This document shows positions 1 through 8,299 of a stretch of DNA of 64,000 nucleotides, piece by piece (position 1 is the stretch's first letter; each line of letters begins with the position of its first letter). Below the pieces are notes generated by a model. It was not told the DNA's origin and ran no database searches. It saw nothing but the letters and a program-made list of their open reading frames with translations. The translations under genes and the position numbers were made by a program. This stretch comes from Actinacidiphila acididurans (GTDB taxonomy: Bacteria; Actinomycetota; Actinomycetes; Streptomycetales; Streptomycetaceae), in assembly GCF_016918855.1 (NCBI RefSeq), contig NZ_JADKYB010000022.1, positions 1 to 64,000 of the forward strand, written 5' to 3'.

Positions 1-108
1 CGGGTGGTGCCGGCGGGGGTACGGGTGGCTCCGCCGGGGGGTACGGCGGGCGTACGGCCGGGCCCGCGCAGAAACGGTCCGGCCGGTGAGGGGGCGCCGG
101 CCGGCGGT

Positions 109-777
109 TCAGCCGCGCAGGGGCTCCATCCGTGGCGGGCCCTGGAGCGGCGCCGGGAGGGCGGGCACCATGCGGCTCCAGCGGGCGACCTCGCAGCCGT
201 TGGTGCGGCGGTAGTCCTCGTGAATGTGGTGGCCGCGCCACATCCCGGTCACGGTGGCGGTCTGCGGGCCCCCGTAGATCATCGAGCAGGCCTGTCCGTC
301 GGGCACGGCCGGCAGCGGTCCGCCGATCCGGTCGAGGTGGGCGCAGGGGTTGCGGTCGGCGCGGTCCTCCCCGGCCAGGTGCCGCTCGGCGGGCCCGCCG
401 AAGTCCTCCGGCTCCTCCGAGGCCCCGTTGGCCGTCTCCCCGGCGGCCCCCGCGAGTTCCGCGGGCCCGGCGAGCTCATCGTGCCCGCAGGTCAGGGCGT
501 ACGTCCGCGGGTGCCCGGAACCGTCGTCGTAGGCCACGAAGAGCCGGTCGATCCGGGTGGCCGGAATCCCCATGGCGCCGGCCTGCGGGCTGCCGCCGAG
601 CAGAAACGTACCGGCGAGCAGGAGGGCCGGGGTGATCACGAGACGGCCGGGTCGGGGGGTGCGGCCGATTCGGCCGATTCGGGGGCGGCGGCCGGAGTGG
701 GTGGCGCGGAGGCGGCTGGTGCCGGTGCGGCCGGTGCGGGTGATGCGTTCTGTGATGGTGATGCGTTCGGTGTGCAT
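109..777 (-). CDS. SSI-like secreted serine protease inhibitor
   Basis: Predicted exported inhibitor of subtilisin-like proteases. The 222-residue product has a hydrophobic segment near residues 47-62 ending in an AGA-type cleavage site near residue 68. The mature part carries the four SSI-family cysteines at about C97, C145, C164 and C195. The reactive-site loop reads C-S-M-I-Y, so the P1 residue by analogy with SSI is Met166. Two things are odd. The N-terminal region is long and Arg/Thr-rich, with an ITERIT duplication. An acidic Gly/Ala-rich insertion of roughly 30 residues separates the first two cysteines, making it longer than the usual 110-residue mature SSI. A GGGAGGGGGC ribosome site directly before the ATG supports this start. 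Family assignment is good; activity is inferred. Confidence 0.8.
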   Translation of the reverse strand: MHTERITITERITRTGRTGTSRLRATHSGRRPRIGRIGRTPRPGRLVITPALLLAGTFLLGGSPQAGAMGIPATRIDRLFVAYDDGSGHPRTYALTCGHDELAGPAELAGAAGETANGASEEPEDFGGPAERHLAGEDRADRNPCAHLDRIGGPLPAVPDGQACSMIYGGPQTATVTGMWRGHHIHEDYRRTNGCEVARWSRMVPALPAPLQGPPRMEPLRG

Positions 778-991
778 GCCCCCTCCCTATGCCGCCGCCC
801 GCGGAAAACCGGCGTAATCACCCATCCGTGGGCGAGCCGCCCCCGCCGCACCCCGACCCGGACACGCCTCCCCGTCGATACCCCTTTGCCCTGCCCAGGG
901 GCGGCCTTGTACCGTAGTCTCCGATTGGTGGCAGCCCTCCCGGCTGTGCCATCATCTGCACACGAGCTCGCTCACCCGAGCCCGTGAAGTT

Positions 992-1085
992 GGAGGCGTC
1001 GCCTAGTCCGGTCTATGGCGCCGCACTGCTAATGCGGTTTGGGCTTTATCGTCCATCGAGGGTTCAAATCCCTCCGCCTCCGCCA
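992..1085 (+). tRNA. tRNA-Ser (anticodon GCU)
   Basis: Class II tRNA. The acceptor arm GGAGGCG pairs with CGCCTCC at 1075-1081, followed by discriminator G and an encoded CCA at 1083-1085. The anticodon loop CTGCTAA places GCT at 1028-1030. A long variable arm precedes the T arm GAGGG/CCCTC around TTCAAAT. It reads AGC and AGU serine codons. Confidence 0.96.
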
Positions 1086-1186
1086 CCTGACCAGGGAGTT
1101 CGTGCCCACGCGCACGGGCTCCCTGAGCTGTTTCCCGGGAGCGTACGGAGCCGGCGCCGGCCCCGGTCAGCAGGCGCGGGTCCACC

Positions 1187-1597
1187 TCAGGACCCGCCGG
1201 CCGCCCCTGCCTCGCCGTTGCAGTCGTCGTCGACCCAGTGCCCCTTCTCCCGTACCCACGGCTGCTGCTTCTGATCCAGCTCCGGCCTGCCGTAGCCGTA
1301 CGACACGGTCGCGTGGTCGCCGGAGATCGTGTCGACGCTGAGGCTCGTGATCGCGGGGTCCCCGTACTTGCGCCCGTCCGCCGCCATCCCCCGAACGAGG
1401 ACCTCCAGGCTCCCCACCTCGAGGCAGCGCTGCGACTCCCTCGCCCTGTACGCCTTGAGGTCGCCCTTGTAGTACGCATGCGACCGCGCCCGCACGGCAT
1501 CCTCCAGGGCCCCCTTCCCGCCATGCCCACCGGAACAGCCGCTGAGCGCCAGGATCGCGGTGGCCAAGACGACGACGGTGCTCCGCTGGTGTCTCAT
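1187..1597 (-). CDS. Small lipoprotein, function unknown
   Basis: Predicted 136-residue lipoprotein. The ATG at 1597 gives a basic N terminus, a hydrophobic stretch and a lipobox reading LALSGC, so the mature protein should start with a lipidated Cys. An upstream in-frame start would add nine residues but would weaken the signal peptide. The mature domain is a compact alpha/beta-looking sequence with an aromatic C-terminal part, GYGRPELDQKQQPWVREKGHW, and a single further pair of Cys residues. I do not recognise the family; it resembles many small DUF4878-like nuclear transport factor 2 fold lipoproteins only in general layout. It lies between two tRNA genes and on the opposite strand to both. 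Confidence 0.72.
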   Translation of the reverse strand: MRHQRSTVVVLATAILALSGCSGGHGGKGALEDAVRARSHAYYKGDLKAYRARESQRCLEVGSLEVLVRGMAADGRKYGDPAITSLSVDTISGDHATVSYGYGRPELDQKQQPWVREKGHWVDDDCNGEAGAAGGS

Positions 1598-1829
1598 GCG
1601 CCCAGAATGCCCACCCCCTACCACCGCCCGCAGGCGATATCAGGTCATTGCCGCCCCGTCCCCCCATGGCCGGATCCCTCCCCCGACCCCGTCCGCCCCC
1701 ACACCCCCCTCCCGGCCCGTTTCCCCAGCTCACCCACCCCCTCCCATATCGATTTCGCCTCCCGCTCCCCCTCATGTAATGTTGTCCACGCAACGCCGAC
1801 CGGCCCAAACGCCGTGAAGCCCGCACCTC

Positions 1830-1902
1830 GCACTCGTAGCTCAACGGATAGAGCATCTGACTACGGATCAGAAGGTTGCAGGTTCGAATCCTGCCGAGTG
1901 CA
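1830..1902 (+). tRNA. tRNA-Arg (anticodon ACG)
   Basis: A 73-nt class I cloverleaf. The acceptor GCACTCG pairs with CGAGTGC at 1895-1901, discriminator A at 1902. The anticodon stem TCTGA/TCAGA encloses CTACGGA, giving ACG at 1863-1865. The T arm is GCAGG/CCTGC around TTCGAAT. CCA is not encoded. It reads CGU/CGC arginine codons after A34 deamination. Confidence 0.97.
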
Positions 1903-1910
1903 CAGCACGT

Positions 1911-1950
1911 CAGAGGCCCTGTGGAGCGATCCACAGGGCCTCTGGTTTTT
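1911..1950 (+). terminator. Rho-independent terminator after tRNA-Arg
   Basis: A perfect 15-bp stem (1911-1925 with 1930-1944) closes a GCGA tetraloop and is followed by five T at 1946-1950. It starts eight bases after the tRNA, as expected for its terminator. Confidence 0.92.
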
Positions 1951-2150
1951 GCTTTGACAACAGCATTTGACGGCAACCGCCCCGAGCGGGCGGGGGAGGC
2001 AGTGAGACGGCGGCACTCCGGCAGGCCCACCCCGGGCACATCCGTCTCCGCGGGTACCGGCCCAGGTATCAGCCCCGCCCCCACGGCCGACAGTTGGGTG
2101 CGCCGTTGACTGACGCGCAGTGGGCCCCCGGGCCGAACTGTCCCGGCACC

Positions 2151-2864
2151 TCACCGGTCGAAGCGCGACGAACCCAGAGTCACCTGGTGACCGACGAGGC
2201 TGATCTCGACGCCGTCCGGGGTGGCGCGGGCCGCGGTGAAGCCGACGCCCGCCGGGAGGCCGACCCGCCAGACGGCGCCGGCCCGTTCGGTGCCGGGAAG
2301 GGTGAGGGAGAGCTCCGTGCCCTGCGCCAGGAGTGTTCCCGTGCTGTTCAAGGCGGTCCCGCCCATCGTGCCCGAGATCCTGACGCGTGCCGCCTGACCG
2401 TCCGATCCCGGGGCCTGGGAGACCCGCAGCGGGCCGCCGTTGCCCGCCAGCCGTGTCACCACGCCGGACAGGTCCTCGTACGACAGGGTCAGAGTGCCGG
2501 TGGCCTGGTTGGCCTCAGCGCTGCGCGCCGCCAGCGATGTGACGCTGACGCCGCGCAGATCGAGGCGGAGACGGGCGATGTTCAGGTAGCCGCCCTGAGT
2601 ATTGTCCGTGGTGTCGACGTAGAACTTTTCCGCGGTCAGCGTGACGTGACCGAAGTTCCCGCCGATCGCCTGGGTCAGAAAAGGGAAGCCACCGATCGCC
2701 ACGTGCATGTGGCCGTCGGTGGTGTTCGCGTAGCCGTACTTCCCCTTCGCGAGCCGCGTGGCCTCCTTGTCCGCATAGTGCACGGCTGTCCGGTCGGCAA
2801 TCGTGAACAGCACGGCGAGCACCGCCACCGTGATGGCCAAGACCTTCACCCATCGACGCCTCAC
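2151..2864 (-). CDS. DUF2993 (LmeA-like) lipid-binding envelope protein
   Basis: A 237-residue protein. After a short basic N terminus it has one membrane-spanning or signal-anchor segment (about residues 7-22, VKVLAITVAVLAVLFTIA), then an extracytoplasmic domain that begins near the characteristic AVHYADKEA helix and continues through GGFPFLTQAIGG, the segment that marks DUF2993 proteins. Mycobacterial LmeA of this family binds phospholipid and supports lipomannan elongation; the streptomycete role is not established. I chose the GTG at 2864 because a GGGGAGGGG ribosome site precedes it; longer in-frame readings upstream are composed of unlikely sequence. Monocistronic, with about 170 bases to the next gene upstream. 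Confidence 0.8.
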   Translation of the reverse strand: MRRRWVKVLAITVAVLAVLFTIADRTAVHYADKEATRLAKGKYGYANTTDGHMHVAIGGFPFLTQAIGGNFGHVTLTAEKFYVDTTDNTQGGYLNIARLRLDLRGVSVTSLAARSAEANQATGTLTLSYEDLSGVVTRLAGNGGPLRVSQAPGSDGQAARVRISGTMGGTALNSTGTLLAQGTELSLTLPGTERAGAVWRVGLPAGVGFTAARATPDGVEISLVGHQVTLGSSRFDR

Positions 2865-3031
2865 GGTGACCCCTCCCCGTGCCTGTACGAACGTATTTAC
2901 AGGCAGTGCCGTGCAAGGATCATGCACTGTCGCAGCCGGGACACCAACCTCAGCTCGTTGCGGGGGTACGGCAAAGAGTTCGCCCCGGGGGCGTTCGGCG
3001 GCCTTATGCGTACGGCCCCTTGCGTACGTGG

Positions 3032-4168
3032 TCACGCCGACTGCGGCGGCCCCTTGGCGGTGTGCTTGGCCAGCAGACCCGCGAGCAGCAGGGTGAACAC
3101 GCCGATGCCCACGCCGCACAAGGTCCACAGCACCCGGTAGCCCTCGGCGGAGTAGTGGGAGGGCTGCGGGATGTCCACCAGGATGAGCACGCCGGCGGCG
3201 ATGGCGGCGCTGTAGAGCGCGTAATTCATGAAGCGCATGGCCACCGCGTGCATGAACAGGATGAGCGCGACGACTTCGAGCCCGCGGTCGACCGCGAACA
3301 GCTTGCGTCCGTGTTCGCCGGCGGGAATCAGCAGCAGCAGTGCGGCAGCGGCGGCGCCGATGAGTGCTCCGGCGAGGCGCTGCGAGGCTACGAGGGTGGC
3401 CTGCTCCAGGCTCGGCTTCATCGCGATGATGGCCGCGATCGGCATCCAGAAGCCGTGGGACAGGTCCAGCCCGAACGCGAGCGCGACCGTACCGGCTATG
3501 ACCAGGGCGCGGACCACCGCGAACATGACCTGCGGCCGGCCCAGCTTCTGTCGCGAGGTGTCGCCGGGCAATTCCGGGACCGGCTGGGGCCGCTCCTCGC
3601 GCCCGTGGATCAGCCACCCGAGGAACGCCACCGCGATCCACAGCGCCGATCCCCCGGCCCAGGCCAGCACCTGGGCCCAGGTGTGGCTGGTGATGCGGGT
3701 GTGATGGTGGAAGTTGAAGGCGAGCCCGAGGGCCACGACGAACCACACGTTCAGCAGCAGGGCGGTGACGAATCTTCGTACCCCGAACGCGACCGCCAGG
3801 CCGGCCACCAGCGTGACCGCGAACGCGGCGAGCACCAGCCAGCCCCAGGCGTCCGACCCGATGCCGAACGCCAGCGCGGTCACTCCCGCGCCGACCAGCC
3901 CGAAGAGGGCGATGCGCGACGCCCGGTGACCGTACGCCCCTCCCGGGTCGTCCAGCCCCGCGAACAGCAGGCCGAACAGTGTGCTGAGAAGGTACTGCTG
4001 GTACCCGATCGCCCAGAACACGAGCAGCGGCACCAGAGCGACGTCCAGGACCGCAACCCCTCGCGGCCAGTTCAGGGCCGCCGGGTCGAGCGCGAACACC
4101 TTCGACAGCCAGCCCGTCACCGCGGCCCTGACAGCGGGCCGACGCGCCCGTCCGTTCGCAATGGCCAT
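3032..4168 (-). CDS. FUSC/aromatic acid exporter-like membrane protein
   Basis: Integral membrane protein of 378 residues. Two sets of transmembrane helices are separated by a cytoplasmic linker (around residues 180-215, rich in Arg, Glu and Pro). The second half contains the AFGLDLSHGFWMPIAAIIAMKP-type segment, with the H-x-x-W-x-x-x-t and MKP signature of FUSC proteins, in which fusaric acid resistance and YccS-like exporters are found. The likely role is efflux of aromatic acids or similar small molecules. The start is the ATG at 4168, after a GAGCGAGGG sequence; further in-frame upstream sequence is low-complexity and overlaps the divergent gene, so it is not included. It stands alone, divergent from the truncated gene at 4394. 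Confidence 0.75.
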   Translation of the reverse strand: MAIANGRARRPAVRAAVTGWLSKVFALDPAALNWPRGVAVLDVALVPLLVFWAIGYQQYLLSTLFGLLFAGLDDPGGAYGHRASRIALFGLVGAGVTALAFGIGSDAWGWLVLAAFAVTLVAGLAVAFGVRRFVTALLLNVWFVVALGLAFNFHHHTRITSHTWAQVLAWAGGSALWIAVAFLGWLIHGREERPQPVPELPGDTSRQKLGRPQVMFAVVRALVIAGTVALAFGLDLSHGFWMPIAAIIAMKPSLEQATLVASQRLAGALIGAAAAALLLLIPAGEHGRKLFAVDRGLEVVALILFMHAVAMRFMNYALYSAAIAAGVLILVDIPQPSHYSAEGYRVLWTLCGVGIGVFTLLLAGLLAKHTAKGPPQSA

Positions 4169-4393
4169 CCGCCCTCGCTCGCCTCGGTCACCGGGTACGC
4201 CTCCCTCCCCAGTCCCGCATTCTGCGATCCGACCGGGGGCACCGCGACGCAACCCGCTTGGGTCCGGCCGAAGACGGCCCGCCCACCAGTCGTACGGCGC
4301 AGCGGCTCTCACCGAGCGTTGTCGCCGAGGATCGGGGATCGGTACGTTCGTACCGTCGAAGTGCGAGCGGTCGACAGCCAGGGGGGATGCGCC

Positions 4394-4768
4394 ATGGCCG
4401 CCGAGATTGCCGAGATTGCCGAGATTGCCGAGATTGCCGAGCACGAGCTGACCGCACCCTGGGAGGGCTTCCTCGCCGAACCGGCCGCAGGCGCCGCCGG
4501 TGCAGGCGTCCTCGTACTGTCCGGATCGAGCGGCCGGATCGAGCGCGAGCGATGCCGGCTGTTCGCCCGCGCCGGTGTGGCCGCGGCGTCGTACGACGCC
4601 GCGACCGTCCGCAGTCGCCTGAGTGTCGACTGGCGCGCCGACCTGCTCGCGGACCTCGGCAATCCAGCCGTGCCGCCGCTCCCCGACGACCGGTTCTGGG
4701 CGCAGTTGCGCAACCCCGGCATCAATTCGGCTTCGTACGCCGCCCGTTACCCCGCCGGCTCGGTCTGA
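4394..4768 (+). pseudogene. Truncated thioesterase/BAAT-type alpha/beta hydrolase remnant
   Basis: A 124-codon reading frame with a G-rich ribosome site eight bases before the ATG. Residues about 17-60 resemble the start of acyl-CoA thioesterase/BAAT C-terminal-type hydrolases: HELTAPWEGFLAEP, then VLVLSGSSGRIERER, the strand and loop that precede the nucleophile region. The family continues for some 150 more residues with the GxSxG motif; here the similarity ends abruptly after GVAAASY and an unrelated tail of about 60 residues follows. Four perfect copies of the 9-bp unit GAGATTGCC at 4403-4438 add an (Glu-Ile-Ala)4 stretch at the N terminus. I infer a deletion derivative. It could still be expressed as a small protein. 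Confidence 0.5.
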
Positions 4769-4807
4769 CCGGCGGCCCGTTCGTCCACGTCCCGGATCCG
4801 GACGCCG

Positions 4808-4844
4808 GGACACGGCGGCCACTACCCAAGGGGCCGCCGTGTCC
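4808..4844. terminator. Hairpin terminator between convergent genes
   Basis: A perfect 13-bp stem (4808-4820 with 4832-4844) encloses an 11-base loop. It lies between the + gene ending at 4768 and the - gene ending at 4853, so it may serve both. There is no T tract, as is common in Streptomyces. Confidence 0.75.
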
Positions 4845-4852
4845 AGGGGTGC

Positions 4853-5401
4853 TCAGCCGATGCCCGTCACGGACAGGGCGGTCGTCCAGTTGGTGCGGAT
4901 CGCGCTGCGGGCCGACGACAGGGTGATCACGCCGTTGCACACCGCGTTCTTCAGCTTGGTCTCCACGCCGTCCTTCGTGGTCGCCGTCTTCGTGCCCGAG
5001 TACGGCTCCGGCCACAGGTTGTTCGGGTCGCGCGGGGCGCCGCCGAGTTCGAGGGGGACCAGGTGGTCCTCCTCGTAGTCCGCCATGTTCGTGTCGGAGT
5101 AGCCGTAGTCGATGATCCCCTGGGCCTTGAGGGGGTTGGTGTACGACGTCGGCGGGCGGACGGTGGAGGTCCAGCCGGACACGCAGATCGTGCTGTGGAT
5201 CGTGGACTGCGTGACGTCCGGGTTGTACGCGCCCGGCGTGCAGGAGGAGTCGGGCAGCGGCAGGTACGCGTGCGAGCAGGTGCTCGCCTGGGCCGTGCCC
5301 GCGCTGATGCCGATGACCAGGCCGCTGACGGCCAGCGCGAGGGCGGAGGTGGTGGCCGCGGAGGTGCGGGACAGGCGGGATATCCGGCCGACGGAACGCA
5401 T
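4853..5401 (-). CDS. Secreted HNH-like nuclease family protein
   Basis: A 182-residue exported protein. The signal peptide covers about residues 1-39 (Arg-rich start, hydrophobic ALALAVSGLVIGISAG core, AQA cleavage before STC). The mature domain has a conserved block, DYEEDHLVPLELGG followed by RDPNNLWPEP, which matches the D-H-x(n)-N layout of secreted HNH/GmrSD-like nuclease domains; His of the DHLVPLELGG motif and Asn of NNLWPEP would be the metal/catalytic residues. Four Cys residues in the first third probably form disulfides. The function may be extracellular nucleic acid scavenging or competition, inferred only from the motif. A GGGAG ribosome site precedes the ATG. The gene is monocistronic. 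Confidence 0.72.
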   Translation of the reverse strand: MRSVGRISRLSRTSAATTSALALAVSGLVIGISAGTAQASTCSHAYLPLPDSSCTPGAYNPDVTQSTIHSTICVSGWTSTVRPPTSYTNPLKAQGIIDYGYSDTNMADYEEDHLVPLELGGAPRDPNNLWPEPYSGTKTATTKDGVETKLKNAVCNGVITLSSARSAIRTNWTTALSVTGIG

Positions 5402-5630
5402 GAGGGTCTCCCGGTGACGAGTGGCCCGGCCAGGTGCGCCAGGATCGTGTCCATGACACTCGAAGCAGAGCTACGCGGGTAGACCACGGGCAGTGAATTT
5501 GTCGTGAGGGGACGGTTTCCAGCAGCTCACATCCCGTCCGCGGTCGCGGGGGACGGGCCTTCCCGATGCGGAAGAGCCTCCGGGGTCGGGCCTTCCGGCG
5601 GGAGAGAGCACGCCGGGGCCGCACCTGACG

Positions 5631-5760
5631 CCGTATACGGCTCAGGCTCAGGCCCGCATGGGGCGCGCCCGCCCCCCCCGTATACCGCTCAGGCTCAGGC
5701 CCGCACGGGGCGCACCCGCCCCCGTATACCGCTCAGGCCCGCAAGTGAGGCACCCGCCGC
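5631..5760. repeat. Imperfect direct repeats in a gene-free stretch
   Basis: Between the gene starting at 5401 and the one ending at 5857 there is no convincing coding sequence. About 48-bp units beginning CCGTATAC(C/G)GCTCAGG recur: two nearly complete copies from 5631 and 5679, and a shorter degenerate third from about 5723. The remainder of 5402-5856 shows nothing further beyond G/C-rich simple sequence. Confidence 0.7.
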
Positions 5761-5856
5761 CGTGTACGGATCACATCCCACCGCATTACGGCTCACCGGC
5801 CGCCGTTACGGCTCACCTCCCGGCCGCCGGCCGCACCCCGCCGGCGCCCCCGCCCC

Positions 5857-7953
5857 TCACCCCTCCGCCGCGTCCTCCACGTCCTTCGGAAAGCCCGGGG
5901 GCAGCTCCTGCTCGACCCAGATGATCTTGCCGGTGGGGGTGTAGCGGGTGCCCCAGCGGGCGGAGAGCTGGGCGACCAGGAAGAGGCCGCGGCCGCCCTC
6001 GTCCGTCGTGGCCGCGTAGCGCAGGTGCGGGGAGGTGCTGCTGGTGTCGGCGACCTCGCAGATCAGGGTGCGGTCGAGGAGCAGGCGGACCTGGATGGCG
6101 CCGGCCGCGTAACGGATCGAGTTCGTGACCAGTTCGCTGAGGACCAGCTCGGTGGTGAAGCCCAGCTCGTCCAGGCCCCAGTCGGCGAGCCGGGTGGTCG
6201 CCGCGTCCCGTACGGAGGCCACCGCGGCCGGGTCCGGAGGCAGGTCCCAGTGCGCGACCCGGTCCTCGGGCAGCGCCCGGGTACGGGCCACCAGCAGGGC
6301 GATGTCGTCGCGCTGCTGGTCGGGCAGCAGCGCGGCCAGCACCGCGTCGCAGGTCTCCTCCGGGTCGCGGTCGGCGGGCTTCACCGTCGCCGTGTCGGGC
6401 CCGCCGCGGCCCGGCGACATCTGGCCGGGCAACCCCTCCGGCAACCCTTCCGGCAACCCCTCCGGCAACCCGTCGGGCGCCTGAGGCCCCCGGTCCGGCA
6501 CCCGGCCCTGCGCCCGCCCCGGCCCCTGCTGCTCCGGGACCCGGCCGATCCGCGACCCCGTACCGCCGAAGCCGAGGCCGAGACCGGCACCCCCGCCCCC
6601 CGCCCGGTCCGGCCCCGTCAGCGCCTGGCTCAGCAGATCGAGGCCCACATCGATGTCGCGCGACCGGTCCTCGACCAGGCCGTCGGTGTACAGCACCAGC
6701 CTGCTGCCCTCGGGGAGCGTGCGCCGTACCGCCTCGAAGGGCAGGCCGCCCACGCCCAGCGGCGGGCCCGGCGGCACGTCGTCCAGGAACTCCACGGTCC
6801 CGTCGGGATAGACCAGCGCGGGCGGCAGATGGCCGGCCCGGGCCAGCTCGCACTCGCGCGAGACCGGGTCGTAGATCGCGTACAGACAGGTCGCCCCGGC
6901 GGTGGGCAGCTCGCCGCCCTCCTCCTTGTCGATCCGGGCCACCAGCTCGTCCAGGTGGGCCAGCAGATCGTCGGGGGGCAGGTCGAGCATGGAGAAGTTG
7001 TGCACCGCGGTACGCAGCCGGCCCATGGTCGCGGCCGCGTGCATGCCGTGCCCGACGATGTCGCCGACGACCAGCGCGACCCGCGCGCCGGCCAGCGGGA
7101 TCACGTCGAACCAGTCGCCGCCGACGCCCGCCTGCGCGGGCAGGTAGCGGTACGCGACGTCGAGCGCGTTCTGCTCGGGCAGGCCGTGCGGCAGCAGGCT
7201 GCGCTGGAGGGTGACCGCCGCTGTGGTGTCGCCGGTGACCGCCGAGTCGATCTGCTCCCGGGTGGTGTACTTCGTGTCGAAGAAGCCGCTGTTGTGGCCG
7301 ACCCGCAGCACCGCCACCCGGTCGGCGACCGACCGCACCTCCTCCATCTCGTGGCTGACCAGCAGCACCCCGAGACGCTGGTCGCGCAGCCGGCGGACCA
7401 TGTCCAGGACGAGGGCGGCCTGGGCGGGGCCGAGGGCCGCGGTGGGCTCGTCCAGGACGACCAGCTCCGGCCGCCCGATCAGGGCGCGGGCGATCGCCAC
7501 GCCCTGACGCTGCGCGGCGGACAGCGAGGCGACCGGCACCCGCAGGCTCGGGATCCGCACCGCCAGCGCGTCGAGCAGCTCCCGCGAGCGCTCCTCCATC
7601 TCCACTTCCCGCAGCCGGCCGAAACGTCGCAGCTCGCGGCCGAGGAAGAGATTGCCGACCGTGTCGAGGTTGTCGCACAGCGACAGATCCTGGTGCACGG
7701 TCGCGATACCGAGGCGCTGCGCGTCGGACGGGCGGCGCAGGTCCACCGGCCGGCCCCGCCACTCGATCACGCCGCTGTCCGGTACGACCACCCCGGAAAT
7801 CGCCTTGACCAGCGTGGACTTGCCGGCGCCGTTCGCGCCGACCAGCCCGACCGCCTCCCCCTCGCGTATCTCCAGGTCCACCGCGCTCAGCGCCTGCACG
7901 GCACCGAATCGCTTGGAGATCCCGCGCACGGTCAGCAGTGGGGGCTCGCTCAC
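5857..7953 (-). CDS. ABC ATPase / SpoIIE-type PP2C phosphatase / HATPase fusion
   Basis: A 698-residue cytoplasmic fusion. Residues about 1-240 are an ABC ATPase of the sugar-importer (RbsA/XylG) type: Walker A GANGAGKST at 39-47, Walker B LVVLDEP at 164-170, switch His201 in VSHEM. Its signature is SLSAAQRQ rather than LSGGQ. Residues 245-560 are a PP2C/SpoIIE phosphatase with GGDWFDV (278-284), VVGDIVGHG (295-303), LYTDG (421-425) and RDDIALL (548-554). Residues 570-685 are an RsbW-type ATPase with LSELVTNS and GGRGLFL. A (Leu-Pro-Glu-Gly)-type repeat lies at about 495-509. No permease or substrate-binding gene is adjacent, so the ATPase is unlikely to power import; it may sense nucleotide or partner with a distant transporter while the other domains act on anti-sigma antagonists. 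The GTG start has a GAAGAGGTGG ribosome site. Confidence 0.85.
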   Translation of the reverse strand: MSEPPLLTVRGISKRFGAVQALSAVDLEIREGEAVGLVGANGAGKSTLVKAISGVVVPDSGVIEWRGRPVDLRRPSDAQRLGIATVHQDLSLCDNLDTVGNLFLGRELRRFGRLREVEMEERSRELLDALAVRIPSLRVPVASLSAAQRQGVAIARALIGRPELVVLDEPTAALGPAQAALVLDMVRRLRDQRLGVLLVSHEMEEVRSVADRVAVLRVGHNSGFFDTKYTTREQIDSAVTGDTTAAVTLQRSLLPHGLPEQNALDVAYRYLPAQAGVGGDWFDVIPLAGARVALVVGDIVGHGMHAAATMGRLRTAVHNFSMLDLPPDDLLAHLDELVARIDKEEGGELPTAGATCLYAIYDPVSRECELARAGHLPPALVYPDGTVEFLDDVPPGPPLGVGGLPFEAVRRTLPEGSRLVLYTDGLVEDRSRDIDVGLDLLSQALTGPDRAGGGGAGLGLGFGGTGSRIGRVPEQQGPGRAQGRVPDRGPQAPDGLPEGLPEGLPEGLPGQMSPGRGGPDTATVKPADRDPEETCDAVLAALLPDQQRDDIALLVARTRALPEDRVAHWDLPPDPAAVASVRDAATTRLADWGLDELGFTTELVLSELVTNSIRYAAGAIQVRLLLDRTLICEVADTSSTSPHLRYAATTDEGGRGLFLVAQLSARWGTRYTPTGKIIWVEQELPPGFPKDVEDAAEG

Positions 7954-8299
7954 CGCACACCACCTCTTCCCCCGGCCGGACCCCGCTTCCGCCTTCCGAG
8001 TCTGCCCGTCGCAGAGCCTCGGCGCACCGTGGCGGACGATGCCGAGTGGATCGTCGTGCGGTCCGTCCCGTGGACCGCCGGGTGGATCGGGGAACGATCG
8101 GCGGCGACCGCGGGTTCCGGGGGACGGGCGGCCCGGGCCGGCGGGGACTGCCGAGAGCCGGGCGAATGAAGGAGCGGCGGGGTTACGCGCACAAGAGTAC
8201 GGGGTTGGCGGCGCGGTGTCGGGAGGGGGTGGCACGGGTGGCGTTGCCCGGAATCGGGCCGGCCGGACCGGGGGCCGGACTCAACGTCGAACCGGGCTG

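Noticed and set aside
4..987. Open frame of 327 codons at the left edge on the + strand
   Set aside because: It lies opposite the SSI-like gene, which has a signal peptide and the family's four cysteines; the + frame is low-complexity.
1830..1950. Integration site of a mobile element at tRNA-Arg
   Set aside because: The tRNA is followed by its own terminator and ordinary genes; no integrase and no repeat of the tRNA 3' end was noticed.
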